From: an uncultured Bdellovibrionales bacterium
Lineage (GTDB): Bacteria > Bdellovibrionota > Bdellovibrionia > Bdellovibrionales > UBA1609
Assembly: GCA_903833275.1 (NCBI GenBank)
Contig: CAILEP010000028.1
Span: forward strand, 123,184-187,183
Length of the DNA stretch: 64,000 bases
Reading direction: 5' to 3'
Made by a program: the position numbers and the translations under genes. This document shows positions 1 through 9,933 of the stretch, one piece after another; position 1 is the stretch's first letter, and each line of letters opens with the position of its first letter. The notes under the pieces were generated by a model. That model did not search any database and was not told the origin of the DNA. It saw nothing but the letters and a program-made list of their open reading frames with translations.

Positions 1-46
1 GGCTCGTATTCAAACGCTTTCACGATTTGATCTCGCCCTTAGAACT

Positions 47-71
47 GCAAACGCCGAAACTAGGCGTTTGC
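47..71 (-). other. Perfect inverted repeat across the pnp stop codon
   Basis: Nine-base arms GCAAACGCC and GGCGTTTGC flank a 7-base loop, and the pnp stop codon (TAG on the minus strand) lies in the loop/arm region. No T-tract follows on the minus strand, so this is not a classical intrinsic terminator. It may protect or define the 3' end of the operon mRNA. Confidence 0.5.
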
Positions 72-2165
72 ATTCGCTGCAAGCAATGCTTTGCGCGAAA
101 GTTTAATTCGGCCAGAACGATCGACCTCAAGTACCTTGACGTCAACATCGTCGCCTTCTTTCAAAACATCCGTCACATTGCGAATTCGCTCATGCGCGAT
201 CTCAGAAATGTGCAAGAGTCCGCTCAAGTTTGGCATAATCTCAACGAAGGCACCAAAGTCCGCAATTTTAACGACTTTGCCTTTATATGTTTTACCAACT
301 TCAGCTTCAGCGCAAATATCTTTGATCATCTGAATTGCTTTACGAGTGGCCGCTGGGTCAATCGCTGCGATGTGCACTTTACCATCGTCTTCGATGTTAA
401 TTTTCACACCCGTCGCTTCGATAATGCCCTTAATCACTTTACCGCCGGCACCGATAACTTCACGAACCTTTTCAGGTTTAATCTGAATTGTTTCAATACG
501 TGGAGCATATTCTGAGATTTGACCACGAGGAGCTTTGATTGTTTTTTCCATTTCGTTAAGAATATGGTTACGACCATCTTTAGCTTGCGCCAGAGCTTTC
601 TCCATCTGTTCAAAAGTCAGACTGTCGATTTTGATATCCATTTGCAAAGCGGTGATACCTTCACGTGTACCGGCAACTTTGAAGTCCATATCGCCAAGGT
701 GATCTTCATCACCAAGAATATCGGTCAATACGGCATATTTTGCGCCGTCTGTGATCAAACCCATCGCAATACCAGCAACGTTGCCTTTGATCGGCACGCC
801 CGCATCCAACATTGCCATAGTGCCTGAGCAAACTGTTCCCATTGAACTCGAGCCATTCGACTCAAGCACTTCGCTCACTACGCGAATCACGTATGGAAAT
901 TTGTCATAATCAGGCAAAACCATTTTCAAAGCGCGTTCAGCCAAGTTTCCGTGGCCAATTTCGCGACGGCTTTGCGCCCCAACTCGGCCCGTTTCGCCAA
1001 CACAAAACGGAGGGAAGTTGTAATGCAACAAGAAGCGCTTAATCGTTAAGCCCTCGATAGCATCAATTTTCTGTTCATCATCGCCTGTACCAAGAGTGAT
1101 CGCACCCAAGACTTGAGTTTCACCACGGGTGAATAACCCCGAACCGTGCGCTCGCGGCAACAAACCAACCTCTGTGCTGATCGGTCGAACCGTTGTTACG
1201 TTTCGGCCGTCAATACGAACGCCATCGACGAGAATCATCGAGCGCGCCAATTGATATTTTTGATCTTCAAATATTTTTGTGATTTCTTTGCTGCGTTTCG
1301 ATTGAAGTTCAGCGGGCTGAGCCGGTATCAACTTCTCGGTTGCAGTCAAAAGAGCCTGATCGAGCATGTCATAACGAGTTTGTTTCTGGCGCTGCGCCAA
1401 GGCGGCTTTAACCAACGGAGCCAAAACATCTTCAGCCGCTGATTTAAATTTAGCATCAATTACGGCCGGAACAAATTCGCGTTTTTTAACATTGCCCGCT
1501 TTTTGACGAAGCTCTTCTTGAGCTTTGATAATCGGCTGAAATGCTTCGTGCGCAAATTTAAGAGCTTGCAACACATCCGCTTCGCTCACGAACTTCGCTT
1601 CGCCTTCGACCATCAAAATGCCATTTTTGGTTCCGGCAACAGTGATCTCAAGGTCTGACTCAAGAAGTTCGGCGCGAGTTGGGTTGGCGATCAATTTGCC
1701 CTTCACTCGGCCAACGGTTAGAGAAACGGTTGGGCCGTTGAACGGGATGTCGCTAATGTGAAATGCCGCTGAGGCGCCAATGCTGGCCAAGTTGTTAATC
1801 GGGTACTGACCGTCATAACTCATGACTGTGGCAACAACTTGCGTTTCGTGATTGTAACCCTCTGCAAACGACGGTCGCAACGGTCGATCTATCAAACGGC
1901 AATTAAGAATTGCATCGTTCGTTGGGCGACCTTCACGTTTAAAATATCCGCCCGGTATGCGACCAGTGGCATAAAAACGCTCTACGTATTCGACTGTAAG
2001 CGGAAAGAAATCTTTATCGCTAGCTGACTTATCTGAAACGACGGTAACCAACACTGCATTGTCACCAGTTGTTACAAGCACTGACCCGTGGGCCTGCTTA
2101 GCGAGACGACCGGTTTCGAGAGTGACTTGGCGACCTTGAACATCGAACGAAACTGTTTGTTTCAT
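60..2165 (-). CDS. pnp: Polyribonucleotide nucleotidyltransferase (PNPase)
   Basis: 701-residue 3'-5' phosphorolytic exoribonuclease that degrades mRNA in the cytoplasm, normally as a trimer with the degradosome. Domain order is standard: RNase PH-1 (about 10-145), helical linker, RNase PH-2 (about 310-455, then the metal/catalytic acidic stretch D486-D493 in GDEDHLGDMD), KH (GAGG loop at 572-575) and S1 (about 626-695). Length is normal for the family. It is the last gene of the rimP-to-pnp operon, 30 bp after rpsO, an arrangement common in bacteria where S15 and PNPase are co-transcribed. The identification is certain. Confidence 0.98.
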   Translation of the reverse strand: MKQTVSFDVQGRQVTLETGRLAKQAHGSVLVTTGDNAVLVTVVSDKSASDKDFFPLTVEYVERFYATGRIPGGYFKREGRPTNDAILNCRLIDRPLRPSFAEGYNHETQVVATVMSYDGQYPINNLASIGASAAFHISDIPFNGPTVSLTVGRVKGKLIANPTRAELLESDLEITVAGTKNGILMVEGEAKFVSEADVLQALKFAHEAFQPIIKAQEELRQKAGNVKKREFVPAVIDAKFKSAAEDVLAPLVKAALAQRQKQTRYDMLDQALLTATEKLIPAQPAELQSKRSKEITKIFEDQKYQLARSMILVDGVRIDGRNVTTVRPISTEVGLLPRAHGSGLFTRGETQVLGAITLGTGDDEQKIDAIEGLTIKRFLLHYNFPPFCVGETGRVGAQSRREIGHGNLAERALKMVLPDYDKFPYVIRVVSEVLESNGSSSMGTVCSGTMAMLDAGVPIKGNVAGIAMGLITDGAKYAVLTDILGDEDHLGDMDFKVAGTREGITALQMDIKIDSLTFEQMEKALAQAKDGRNHILNEMEKTIKAPRGQISEYAPRIETIQIKPEKVREVIGAGGKVIKGIIEATGVKINIEDDGKVHIAAIDPAATRKAIQMIKDICAEAEVGKTYKGKVVKIADFGAFVEIMPNLSGLLHISEIAHERIRNVTDVLKEGDDVDVKVLEVDRSGRIKLSRKALLAANANA

Positions 2166-2195
2166 TTTTAATTATTCTCCGATTTTGTAATGAGA

Positions 2196-2465
2196 CTATT
2201 TTCGTAGGCCGAGATCTTCGAGAAGCTTCGTGTATTTCGCTGAATCGTTTTTACGCAAATAATTAAGAAGTTTTCTGCGTCTTGAAACGAGCTTAAACAT
2301 CCCACGACGACCGTGTTGGTCTTTTTTGTTTACTTTGAAGTGCTCTGTCAATTGAACAACGCGGGCTGTGATCATCGCGATCTGCACTTCAGGGCTACCT
2401 GTGTCGAGTTCGCCGCGACGGTGTGCACGCATGATTTTTTCTTTTTCTGATTTCAGTAATGCCAT
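2196..2465 (-). CDS. rpsO: 30S ribosomal protein S15
   Basis: 89 residues, the normal length for S15, which binds the 16S rRNA central domain and helps form the platform of the small subunit. The typical N-terminal helix, the TGSPEVQIA segment and the basic HGRRGMFKLVSRRRKLL segment are present. A strong Shine-Dalgarno (TGGAGG on the minus strand) precedes the ATG. It lies between truB (114 bp upstream) and pnp (30 bp downstream). The longer truB-rpsO gap could hold an internal promoter or S15 autoregulatory structure, but I see no decisive element in it. Confidence 0.98.
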   Translation of the reverse strand: MALLKSEKEKIMRAHRRGELDTGSPEVQIAMITARVVQLTEHFKVNKKDQHGRRGMFKLVSRRRKLLNYLRKNDSAKYTKLLEDLGLRK

Positions 2466-2579
2466 AAGGGTACCTCCAGAGAATTAAATCCCTCTTGTAA
2501 ATTGATATAACCGCGCGCAATGGTTTGGCGTTCAAAGTGCACAGCTTTGTTTCGAAATGTTCTACCGATGATTGGGTTG

Positions 2580-3515
2580 TTAGCCAAGTACTTTAAACAC
2601 GCGACGAATCTTAAGTCCGCGATTCGGCTGGGCTTCTATTAGAGAGAGCAATGCCCCGTTTTGGGCGCTAACAATCTTAATCCCAACGATTTTCTGGGTC
2701 TCGGTGGCCTCTTTTTGCTCGACGATAAGGCGACGGGCAAGATCATGAGAGACCTGGCCGCTCACCAAGAGCTTTTCGTCACGCCCGCGCACGGTAAACG
2801 CGCGCCATTTGGGCAAGGCCATCTTAAGGGGCACATAGGCCGCACCCCATTCTTCAGGAGTAACTCCAGCCCCCACCCAAGTCTCAATCTGCTCTAAAGT
2901 GGTAGCATCGGTGCTTCGATAGGGCGACGAAAAGGTTCGGTCGAGCTCAGCAACCACGGCCCCGCAGCCCAGTTTCATACCGAGCTGATCTGCCCAGGTG
3001 CGAATAAAGCTGCCTTTTGTGCAGCAAAGCTCAGCCACCACAAAATGGTTCGAAATTTCAATAACTTTTAAGTCCCAAAACTTCATTTTCTTAACAGGAG
3101 TATCAATAAACTTATTCTGCCGTGCCAATTCGTAGAGTTTTTTACCTTCGGTTTTTACAGCCGAAAACATTGGCACCGGCCATTGAAACTCGCCGACCAT
3201 GGTGGCCACAGCAGCGGCAATTTCATCATTTGTTTGGGTCACGGGGCTCTGACTCAGCACTTGCCCGGTTATGTCGAGAGTGTCAGTGGTAAGGCCCAAC
3301 TGTGCTTTAACTCGATAGCCCTTATCGCCATTTAGAACGTAATCAGAGAGCTTTGTTGCCTCGCCCACCAGCAAGATCATTAAGCCCGAAGCGAGCGGGT
3401 CGAGAGTACCGGCGTGACCAATCTCTTGCGTCTTTAAAATTCGACGTGCCCGAGCGACAAGCTGATGACTCGTGATATCTTTTGGTTTTTTAACAAGCAG
3501 AAGGCCATGAACCAT
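2580..3515 (-). CDS. truB: tRNA pseudouridine-55 synthase
   Basis: 311-residue TruB, which isomerises U55 in the T-loop of tRNAs. The catalytic aspartate is D39 in GHAGTLDPLASG, and the N-terminal KKPKDITSH segment is typical. The C-terminal part (about 225-311) is long enough for a PUA-like RNA-binding domain but diverges. It starts 5 bp after rbfA, so the two are translationally linked in the operon. Confidence 0.96.
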   Translation of the reverse strand: MVHGLLLVKKPKDITSHQLVARARRILKTQEIGHAGTLDPLASGLMILLVGEATKLSDYVLNGDKGYRVKAQLGLTTDTLDITGQVLSQSPVTQTNDEIAAAVATMVGEFQWPVPMFSAVKTEGKKLYELARQNKFIDTPVKKMKFWDLKVIEISNHFVVAELCCTKGSFIRTWADQLGMKLGCGAVVAELDRTFSSPYRSTDATTLEQIETWVGAGVTPEEWGAAYVPLKMALPKWRAFTVRGRDEKLLVSGQVSHDLARRLIVEQKEATETQKIVGIKIVSAQNGALLSLIEAQPNRGLKIRRVFKVLG

Positions 3516-3520
3516 CGCGA

Positions 3521-3925
3521 TTACTCGTCGGCGGTCGTATTAGAATCACTCGTACCCAAAGCGGCCTCGCGAGCCTCTTGATCTTTTGCAATGGCTCGAA
3601 GTTTAGATTCGACAATAAGCAAGCGTTCGAGACCCTCATCGAGAACTATTGAAATTCGCGGTACGAATTTCATGCTCAGCCCACGGTTCACTTGTTGTTG
3701 AATTTCGTAGGTGCAAGCCTTCAGCGATTCAAGAGATTTTTTTTTATCCTCAGCCGTGCCGAGAATACTGACGTAAACTTTAGCGGTTCGCAACTTGGGG
3801 TTAGACTCAACTCGAGATACTGACACAAGCCCAAACAAGGGCTGCTTAATGCCGCGAATAAGGTATTGGGCTACTATATGCTGAAGTTCTTTTTCAACTC
3901 GCGCAACACGACGATTTTCTTTCAT
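3521..3925 (-). CDS. rbfA: 30S ribosome-binding factor A
   Basis: 134-residue KH-fold ribosome maturation factor that binds immature 30S subunits near the 16S 5' helix and helps cold adaptation. The N-terminal RRVARVEKELQHIVAQYL and the central VSRVESNPKLRTAKVYVSIL stretches match the family. The last 20 residues are an acidic/polar tail. It is 31 bp downstream of infB. Confidence 0.94.
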   Translation of the reverse strand: MKENRRVARVEKELQHIVAQYLIRGIKQPLFGLVSVSRVESNPKLRTAKVYVSILGTAEDKKKSLESLKACTYEIQQQVNRGLSMKFVPRISIVLDEGLERLLIVESKLRAIAKDQEAREAALGTSDSNTTADE

Positions 3926-3956
3926 GACTCACATCTCTCTTTAAAGGGCTCTGCCT

Positions 3957-6695
3957 TTAAGCTTCTTTAGACACTTCTTCAATGATGTAAGACTCGATGA
4001 CGTCGCCTGCTTTTATGTCGTTAAAATTCTCTATGCCGATACCGCACTCAAAACCACTGGCCACTTCGCGAACGTCATCTTTAAAGCGACGTAAACTTGC
4101 GAATTTACCTTGGTAAACAATTGCCCCATTTCGAATCAAGCGGCAAAGATCCGAACGCGTGATCTTACCAAAATTGACCGAAGAACCTGCGATATTGCCA
4201 AGTTTTGGCACCGAAAATACTTCGCGAACTTCAGCACGCCCGGTGGCGATTTCGCGCATAACAGGCTTCAATAGACCCGCCATCGCCTTCTTCACATCAT
4301 CCAGCAACTCATAAATAATTGTATAAGTCTTGATCTCGACGTTTCGCTCTTTCGCTAGGCGCATAGCACCCGTATCAGGTCGAACGTTAAAGCCGAGCAC
4401 CAATCCATTAGAGGTCGCTGCTAAAAGCACATCCGACTCGCTAATACCACCAACGCTCGAGTGAATAATCTTAACCTTCACTTCAGGAGTTGCCGCTTTC
4501 TCAAGCATGCCGCGCAAGGCTTCCATACTTCCTGACACATCTGATTTCAAAACAAGATTGAGCTCAAGAACCTGGCCTTTTTGCACTTTTGCAAAAAGCT
4601 CTTCAAGCGAAACCGCGCCTTTGCCGACGGCCGACGTTTTCGTAAGCTCTTTCACTCGCGCATCGGCAATTAAACGCGCGGTGGCTTCATCTTTCACAAC
4701 ATCAAAGCGGTCACCGGCCGAAGCCGTTTCAGATAAACCCAAAATTTCAACAGGGTCACCTGGCATCGCCACTTTCACTTGCGCGCCGACGTCATTTATC
4801 ATGGCGCGAACACGGCCCGAAATTTTACCGACAACAATCGAATCACCAACTCGAATCGCTCCGTCTTTCACCAAGACGCTCACGACTGCGCCGCGACCCT
4901 TTTCAAGTCGAGCTTCAATCACGGTGCCGGTGCCTGAACGTTTTGGGTTGGCTGTCAAATTTTCAACTTCTGCTACAAGCAATATCTGCTCAAGCAGCTC
5001 GTTTATCCCAATCTTCTTAAGTGCCGACACTTCGCAAAATATATTCGAACCGCCCCACTCTTCGGGCACGATTTGGTGCTCTGTTAATTGCTGCTTAAGC
5101 TTACTAACATCGGACCCCGGCTTATCAATTTTGTTAACAGCGATAATGATGGGCACGTCAGCGGCTTTGGCATGAGCAATCGCCTCTGCTGTTTGCGGCA
5201 TAACGCCGTCATCGGCAGCGACAACCACGATCGCCACGTCGGTGACATTCGCACCACGCGCACGCATAGCGGTGAACGCTTCGTGACCGGGAGTATCAAG
5301 AAAAGTAATTTCGTGCCCGTTTACTTTCACTTTATAGGCGCCGATATGCTGAGTGATACCACCGGCTTCACCGGCCGCCACTTTGGCTTCTCGAATTGCG
5401 TCTAGCAATGATGTTTTACCGTGATCGACGTGACCCATAACGGTCACAACTGGCGGGCGTGGGACAGGCTCTGCCGTCAAATCACCGAACGCCGCCGAAT
5501 CAAGCAATTGATCGGCCGTCTTGAATACGTTTTCAGCTTCAAAATTAAATTCAGGCGCGATCAACGCTATGGTGTCGAAATCAAGTTGAGTGTTCATTGA
5601 TGCGGTCACGCCACTGGCCATCAATTTCTTGATAAGCAATGGGGCCTTTACGCCAAGACCTGACGCCAAATCGTTTACGCTCATTGATTTCTCAACGCTG
5701 ATCAATCGCTTCGAGGCTTTTGGTGTCGTCAACTGCGTCTTTTTCGAATCGCGAGACAGACTCAATTTTTTCTTTTTTGGCTGAAAAATAACTTCGCGTT
5801 TTCTAAAGTCAGCTGCGATGAAGTTCTGAACCTCTGCTTCGGGCTTCGCCGCTGGGCGCTTCTTCTTTTCTTCGCGATCGCGCTCTTCTTGAGTCTGAAC
5901 GACTGGTTCATCAAAAACGGGCTGAGATTGTGCAAAGAATCCAGTTCGAATATTTCGTGGGCCAGTGGCCGACGGACGCATTCGACTGTCAGGAGTTACG
6001 GTGGCGCCAACCGGGGGCCTCGCGCGCGAAAGATCCATTCGTCCAATAATATTACGTTTCTTAGGCTCGCCGGCCGCTGTTGCTGTAGGGGCCTCTCCGG
6101 TTGCGGCTTTTGCCGGGTCTTCAGAACCAGGCTCAGCCATATCACCGGCAACGGCCGCGCCCTCATCCCCACCGGCCGAAACCGTTGACGAGAGCGGAGT
6201 CACTGGCTCACCCGCTTTTCGACGAATGACAGGCGTTACTTTCTTTAAGGCGCTTTTCTTTTTTTCTTCAGCAGCGGCCGCTTCTTCAGCTGCGACGGCA
6301 GCCGCCTTCTTGGCCGATTTAATTGCGGTCTTAGTTGGGGCCTTGGCCGCCTTCGGCTTTTCTTCAGCCTCTTCAGCAGCAGGGGCAGCCACGACTTCCG
6401 CAACCACTTCTTTTACTTCTTTAACTTCTTTTTTAACAATAGGCTTTGCTATTGGGGCTGGGGCAGCAGGAGCTTCCGGAGCTTTCTTAGCCGCGGTCTT
6501 TTTGGCCGTCTTTGATTTGCGCGTTTTCGCAGCCGTCTCTTCTTCTAGACGCGTACGAATCTGCTCCATTAAGGAGTCATCAAGAGTGGCCATATGACTT
6601 TTAACGGGCAACTTCCACTCACGGATTTTGTCCATTAAAAGAATCGTTTCAATGCCTATCTCTTTTGCAAATTCAAATACTTTCATTTGCGTCAA
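3957..6695 (-). CDS. infB: Translation initiation factor IF-2
   Basis: 912-residue GTPase that places initiator fMet-tRNA on the ribosome. An IF2-N motif at the N-terminus is followed by a long Lys/Ala/Glu-rich low-complexity linker (about 50-300), a second IF2-N-like segment (about 330-390), then the G domain: P-loop GHVDHGKT at 421-428, DTPG at 467-470, NKID at 521-524. Two beta-barrel domains and the C-terminal tRNA-binding domain follow. The start ATG overlaps the nusA stop codon by 4 bp. The low-complexity linker length is the only variable feature. Confidence 0.98.
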   Translation of the reverse strand: MTQMKVFEFAKEIGIETILLMDKIREWKLPVKSHMATLDDSLMEQIRTRLEEETAAKTRKSKTAKKTAAKKAPEAPAAPAPIAKPIVKKEVKEVKEVVAEVVAAPAAEEAEEKPKAAKAPTKTAIKSAKKAAAVAAEEAAAAEEKKKSALKKVTPVIRRKAGEPVTPLSSTVSAGGDEGAAVAGDMAEPGSEDPAKAATGEAPTATAAGEPKKRNIIGRMDLSRARPPVGATVTPDSRMRPSATGPRNIRTGFFAQSQPVFDEPVVQTQEERDREEKKKRPAAKPEAEVQNFIAADFRKREVIFQPKKKKLSLSRDSKKTQLTTPKASKRLISVEKSMSVNDLASGLGVKAPLLIKKLMASGVTASMNTQLDFDTIALIAPEFNFEAENVFKTADQLLDSAAFGDLTAEPVPRPPVVTVMGHVDHGKTSLLDAIREAKVAAGEAGGITQHIGAYKVKVNGHEITFLDTPGHEAFTAMRARGANVTDVAIVVVAADDGVMPQTAEAIAHAKAADVPIIIAVNKIDKPGSDVSKLKQQLTEHQIVPEEWGGSNIFCEVSALKKIGINELLEQILLVAEVENLTANPKRSGTGTVIEARLEKGRGAVVSVLVKDGAIRVGDSIVVGKISGRVRAMINDVGAQVKVAMPGDPVEILGLSETASAGDRFDVVKDEATARLIADARVKELTKTSAVGKGAVSLEELFAKVQKGQVLELNLVLKSDVSGSMEALRGMLEKAATPEVKVKIIHSSVGGISESDVLLAATSNGLVLGFNVRPDTGAMRLAKERNVEIKTYTIIYELLDDVKKAMAGLLKPVMREIATGRAEVREVFSVPKLGNIAGSSVNFGKITRSDLCRLIRNGAIVYQGKFASLRRFKDDVREVASGFECGIGIENFNDIKAGDVIESYIIEEVSKEA

Positions 6696-8095
6696 TCTTC
6701 ACCCTCTTTATTTTTCAACTGCTCCATCTCTTCTTTTAGTCGCTCTTCAGCTTGAGATTTCGCACTTCCACCAACCGAAACGGCTTCCGCCGCTATTGTT
6801 TTGGTTGGAGCTATTGGCATTTCTTTACCTTCAGTTTTGTACTGCTCAACTAATGCCTTGGCATCATCGATTAATTTTTGAGCGCGTTCGGCTTCGCTGT
6901 AGCCAGGGATATTGGCGATGCTTTCGGCATCTGCTTCAGCAAGTGATTGCACCGAGTTGAAACCAGACTGATAGATATTTTGCGCCATAGTTTCATTCAT
7001 ACCGGGCATTAACATCAAATTGAAAATGGCTTTAGCTGTACGTTGAGTTGACGAGCTCTCTGAAAGAATGTCGATCTTCCAACCGGTCAACTTCGCCGCC
7101 AACCGCACGTTTTGACCCTTACGACCAATCGCCAAGCTTAACTGATGATCTGGCACAACGACTTCCATCGCCTTGCCGCTTTCATCAACGAAAACCTTCG
7201 AAATTTCAGCCGGAGCTAAAGCGTTGCAAACAAATCGAGTGGGCTCTTCTTCCCAATTTACGATATCAATTTTTTCGCCGCGCAATTCTTGTACGATATT
7301 CTGAACTCGCGAACCTTTCATGCCCACGCAAGCGCCAACAGGGTCGACAGCAGCATCTTTCGAAACCACCGCAATCTTGGCGCGTTGACCTGGTTCACGG
7401 GCGGCCGCTTTAATTTCAACAATACCGTCGAAAATTTCTGGCACTTCCATTTCAAAAAGTTTCATCAAATAGCGCTCATCAGCGCGCGACATAATAATCT
7501 GCGGGCCACGAGTGGTTTGGCGAACATCGGCGATGTAACCCTGAAGGCGATCGCCTGGCTTATACTGCTCGCCCGGGATTTGTTCGCGCGGCGGGATGTA
7601 AGCCTCTGTGCGACCCAAATCAACAACGATGGCGCCTCTTTCAACTCGGCGAGCGATGCCCGAAGCAATTTCACCTTTACGTTGTTCAAATTCATTAAAA
7701 ATAATATCGCGTTCAGCATCGCGAACGCGTTGAGTGATTATCTGCTTTGCCGTTTGCGCCGCAATTCGGCCCAAATCGTTGGTCTCAAGTTTTATACCGA
7801 TTGAATCGCCAAGTTGCGCCTCTGGGTCAAGTTCGAGGGCCGCCGTAGTCTTGATTTCAACTTCTTCATCAATAAAATCTTCGTCTTTAACAACTTCTTT
7901 AAATTCGTAGAGCTCAACTTCACCACTGGCCTCATTATACTGAGCTTCGATGTCGCGATAGGTACCCCATTTTTTACGGGCGGCAACGAGCATGCCTTGG
8001 ATAACCGCGTCGATAACGACTTGCTTCTCGATGCCTTTGTCTTTACCAACTTGTTCAATAATTCGACTCAAATCTGAGAATACATTTTCTGCCAT
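6692..8095 (-). CDS. nusA: Transcription termination/antitermination factor NusA
   Basis: 467 residues. N-terminal RNA polymerase-binding domain (about 1-125), S1 domain (about 130-200), KH1 and KH2 (about 205-345, with IGRKGQNVRLA near the second KH), then a single helix-hairpin-helix-like acidic repeat (MPGMNETMAQNIYQSGFNSV). The C-terminus is highly charged. It modulates pausing, Rho-dependent termination and antitermination. It lies 2 bp after rimP and overlaps infB by 4 bp, the classic operon order. Confidence 0.97.
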   Translation of the reverse strand: MAENVFSDLSRIIEQVGKDKGIEKQVVIDAVIQGMLVAARKKWGTYRDIEAQYNEASGEVELYEFKEVVKDEDFIDEEVEIKTTAALELDPEAQLGDSIGIKLETNDLGRIAAQTAKQIITQRVRDAERDIIFNEFEQRKGEIASGIARRVERGAIVVDLGRTEAYIPPREQIPGEQYKPGDRLQGYIADVRQTTRGPQIIMSRADERYLMKLFEMEVPEIFDGIVEIKAAAREPGQRAKIAVVSKDAAVDPVGACVGMKGSRVQNIVQELRGEKIDIVNWEEEPTRFVCNALAPAEISKVFVDESGKAMEVVVPDHQLSLAIGRKGQNVRLAAKLTGWKIDILSESSSTQRTAKAIFNLMLMPGMNETMAQNIYQSGFNSVQSLAEADAESIANIPGYSEAERAQKLIDDAKALVEQYKTEGKEMPIAPTKTIAAEAVSVGGSAKSQAEERLKEEMEQLKNKEGED

Positions 8096-8097
8096 AT

Positions 8098-8598
8098 TTA
8101 CCTCTTGTTATCGCCCTTCATAATCCCAAAAACCGTCTGTGCTTTTTTAATATTTGAAAACGGAATCACAACTTCATTGTCAGCCAATTTCACCGTGGCC
8201 GAATCTTCTTGAGCCGCCAATAGCTGACCCGTTAAACTTTTCACTTCACCCTTTAACCCCGGGACTGGCTCAAACGTGACAACCTTTACATCTCGACCAA
8301 GCGCCGTTTTATAATGCCAAGGTAAACGAAGGACTCGTTCGACGCCCGGGCTTGATACTTCGAGCTCATAAGCCCCGCCTGGTATCAAATCTTGAACATC
8401 GAGAAGCAAACTCAAACCACGCGAAACGTTGGCACATTGTTCAACGCTGACTGGCGCGCCTTCCGTATCGATGTAGACTCTTACCGTCCGATTTTGTCCA
8501 CTTCCGCCGAATTCGATGTCATAAAATAGACAGCCTTCGCGCCGGCTAACTTCGTCGGCCAGAGTTTTAATTTTCTCGATAGATTCGGGGTTTAGCAT
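8098..8598 (-). CDS. rimP: Ribosome maturation factor RimP
   Basis: 166 residues with the two RimP domains: an N-terminal alpha/beta domain (CLFYDIEFGGSGQNRTVRVY) and a C-terminal SH3-like barrel. LDVQDLIPGGAYELEVSSPG is diagnostic (usual form D.I...Y.LEVSSPG). It acts in 30S maturation. It is the first gene of the operon reaching to pnp and lies just downstream of the candidate promoter at 8618-8657. Confidence 0.95.
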   Translation of the reverse strand: MLNPESIEKIKTLADEVSRREGCLFYDIEFGGSGQNRTVRVYIDTEGAPVSVEQCANVSRGLSLLLDVQDLIPGGAYELEVSSPGVERVLRLPWHYKTALGRDVKVVTFEPVPGLKGEVKSLTGQLLAAQEDSATVKLADNEVVIPFSNIKKAQTVFGIMKGDNKR

Positions 8599-8617
8599 TT
8601 ACGATCGATCCCTAAGC

Positions 8618-8657
8618 AAATTAAATAGCTAATTAAATTAAGTCAAAAAAATGTCAA
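8618..8657 (-). promoter_or_regulatory. Candidate sigma-70 promoter(s) of the rimP-pnp operon
   Basis: On the minus strand two -35-like hexamers lie 11 bp apart: TTGACA (8652-8657), 17 bp before AATTAG, and TTGACT (8641-8646), 17 bp before TAATTT (8618-8623). The region is AT-rich and directly upstream of rimP. The upstream -35 touches the T-tract of the terminator of the preceding operon. Which pair is used cannot be told from sequence. Confidence 0.4.
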
Positions 8658-8682
8658 AAAAAAGAGGGCCTCTTCAGCCCTC
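8656..8682 (-). terminator. Rho-independent terminator of the acetyltransferase operon
   Basis: On the minus strand, stem GAGGGC/GCCCTC with a 7-base loop is followed at once by eight T. It lies 31 bp beyond the stop of the GNAT gene. Confidence 0.85.
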
Positions 8683-8712
8683 ACGACCGAGATTTCTAAC
8701 AAATTCCTCTAG

Positions 8713-9168
8713 TCATTGCAAGGGCTTATATTCGTATAACAGCGCCTTGCCGCCGTCGGCGTAGTAATCAGGTCGCTCACCGCAAAGCTGAAAGCCAAAG
8801 GACTCATACAAACTGATCGCTGGCACATTGCCGGCATGAACTTCAAGCCACACCGACTCGTCAGGCCTTAACTCATCTATAAACGAGCGCATAAGTGCCC
8901 TCATCGCCCCGGTGCGGTGCGCCCGCGGCCGAGTTACCAGCAGCATTATTTCGCGTCGGTCGGGCGGCAGCAGCCTATAAAGGCAAAAGGCCTCAAGTTG
9001 CCCCTCGCCAGAGAAAATCCCGACACCCTGATGATCGCGTATCTCATCGGCCAACTTTTCATTATTCCAGCTGCCACCGATGGGATGATCGTAATGGCTA
9101 CCCAGTTCAGCCCAAATGCCTTGGCATTCAGCGATATCCGTCACCGCAAGTTCGCGAAAACTAAGCAC
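8713..9168 (-). CDS. GNAT-family N-acetyltransferase (RimI-like)
   Basis: 151-residue GNAT fold. The acetyl-CoA-binding region is MLLVTRPRAHRTGAMRALM (about 75-95), a divergent form of the V.P..RG.G..L motif, with the typical C-terminal LEVHAGNVPAISLYESFGF helix-strand that resembles RimI (N-terminal alanine acetylation of ribosomal proteins). The acceptor cannot be deduced. It lies 2 bp after the SurA-N-like gene in the same orientation and ends at a strong terminator. Confidence 0.85.
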   Translation of the reverse strand: MLSFRELAVTDIAECQGIWAELGSHYDHPIGGSWNNEKLADEIRDHQGVGIFSGEGQLEAFCLYRLLPPDRREIMLLVTRPRAHRTGAMRALMRSFIDELRPDESVWLEVHAGNVPAISLYESFGFQLCGERPDYYADGGKALLYEYKPLQ

Positions 9169-9170
9169 TT

Positions 9171-9833
9171 CTAGCCCCCCAAATGATTGCGGATTCGATA
9201 TTTAGACTGCAAGAGTTCAAACCACTCTTTGAGTCGCTTATCGACCTGCTGTTTGGTCAAATAGGCCCGAATGTTCTCACGAAAGTTGGCAAAAGGCAGA
9301 TTTTCGAATTTGAGGCGATTGTTGTTAAAGTACTCTTCGGCCTCGTGGTCTGAAATAGGTATTGCGGCCGAATCGACTTTGAATTTGATAAAATCTTTGG
9401 CCCTGAGAGATCGAGTTAGGATTCTCTTGAGCTCTTCAGGCCCAACCTCAAGCTTCAACCAGGCACTGTTACGCCGCATCTTCTTTTGCACTAAGGCCTG
9501 AGCCGCCTGAATTTTATCTTTCTCGAGGGGTGCGGCGCCGACACTTTCAGCTTCGAGAAAGATGGCGTTTTCAAGCAAAACCGTCGTGGTTTCGCGAACA
9601 AAATCACGTGCGCGCGGGTGCTCGAGGCTGATAACTTCTTTCAAAAGGGCTGGAGTCGGCTTCGGGCTCAACGCCACTTCGATTAAATGATGGATGACCA
9701 CTTCGCGCGTGGTGACGACGACGTCAGCCACTCGGCCGGCATTCATAGAAACGACGGCGGCGTGAGCGAGCGGCCCAAGCCAGCCACTAGAGGCAAAAAT
9801 TAGCGCCGACATTAATATGCGTCGAATATTCAT
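9171..9833 (-). CDS. Periplasmic SurA-N-like protein, no PPIase domain seen
   Basis: 220 residues with a signal peptide (about 1-25, ending AHA). The mature part is helical. It starts with a VADVVVTTREVVIHHLIE segment and ends with an ISDHEAEEYFNNN...FANFRENIRAYLTKQQVDKRLKEW pattern, as in the N-terminal chaperone domain of SurA-type parvulins. No parvulin/PPIase repeat is present, so a chaperone-only role is inferred. It is co-transcribed with the downstream acetyltransferase (2 bp gap). Confidence 0.6.
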   Translation of the reverse strand: MNIRRILMSALIFASSGWLGPLAHAAVVSMNAGRVADVVVTTREVVIHHLIEVALSPKPTPALLKEVISLEHPRARDFVRETTTVLLENAIFLEAESVGAAPLEKDKIQAAQALVQKKMRRNSAWLKLEVGPEELKRILTRSLRAKDFIKFKVDSAAIPISDHEAEEYFNNNRLKFENLPFANFRENIRAYLTKQQVDKRLKEWFELLQSKYRIRNHLGG

Positions 9834-9866
9834 TGGGCGATGGTACCAATTGTTTTGGTTTTGGGC

Positions 9867-9898
9867 AAAAAAAAGCCCCCATTCAAGATGATGGGGGC
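9867..9898 (-). terminator. Rho-independent terminator of the outer membrane barrel gene
   Basis: On the minus strand an 8-bp stem (GCCCCCAT/ATGGGGGC, 8-base loop) is followed directly by eight T. It lies 36 bp past the stop codon of the gene at 9934-11085. Confidence 0.9.
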
Positions 9899-9933
9899 AA
9901 TTTTAAATCAATTTTGATCGATTCTGCGATTGG

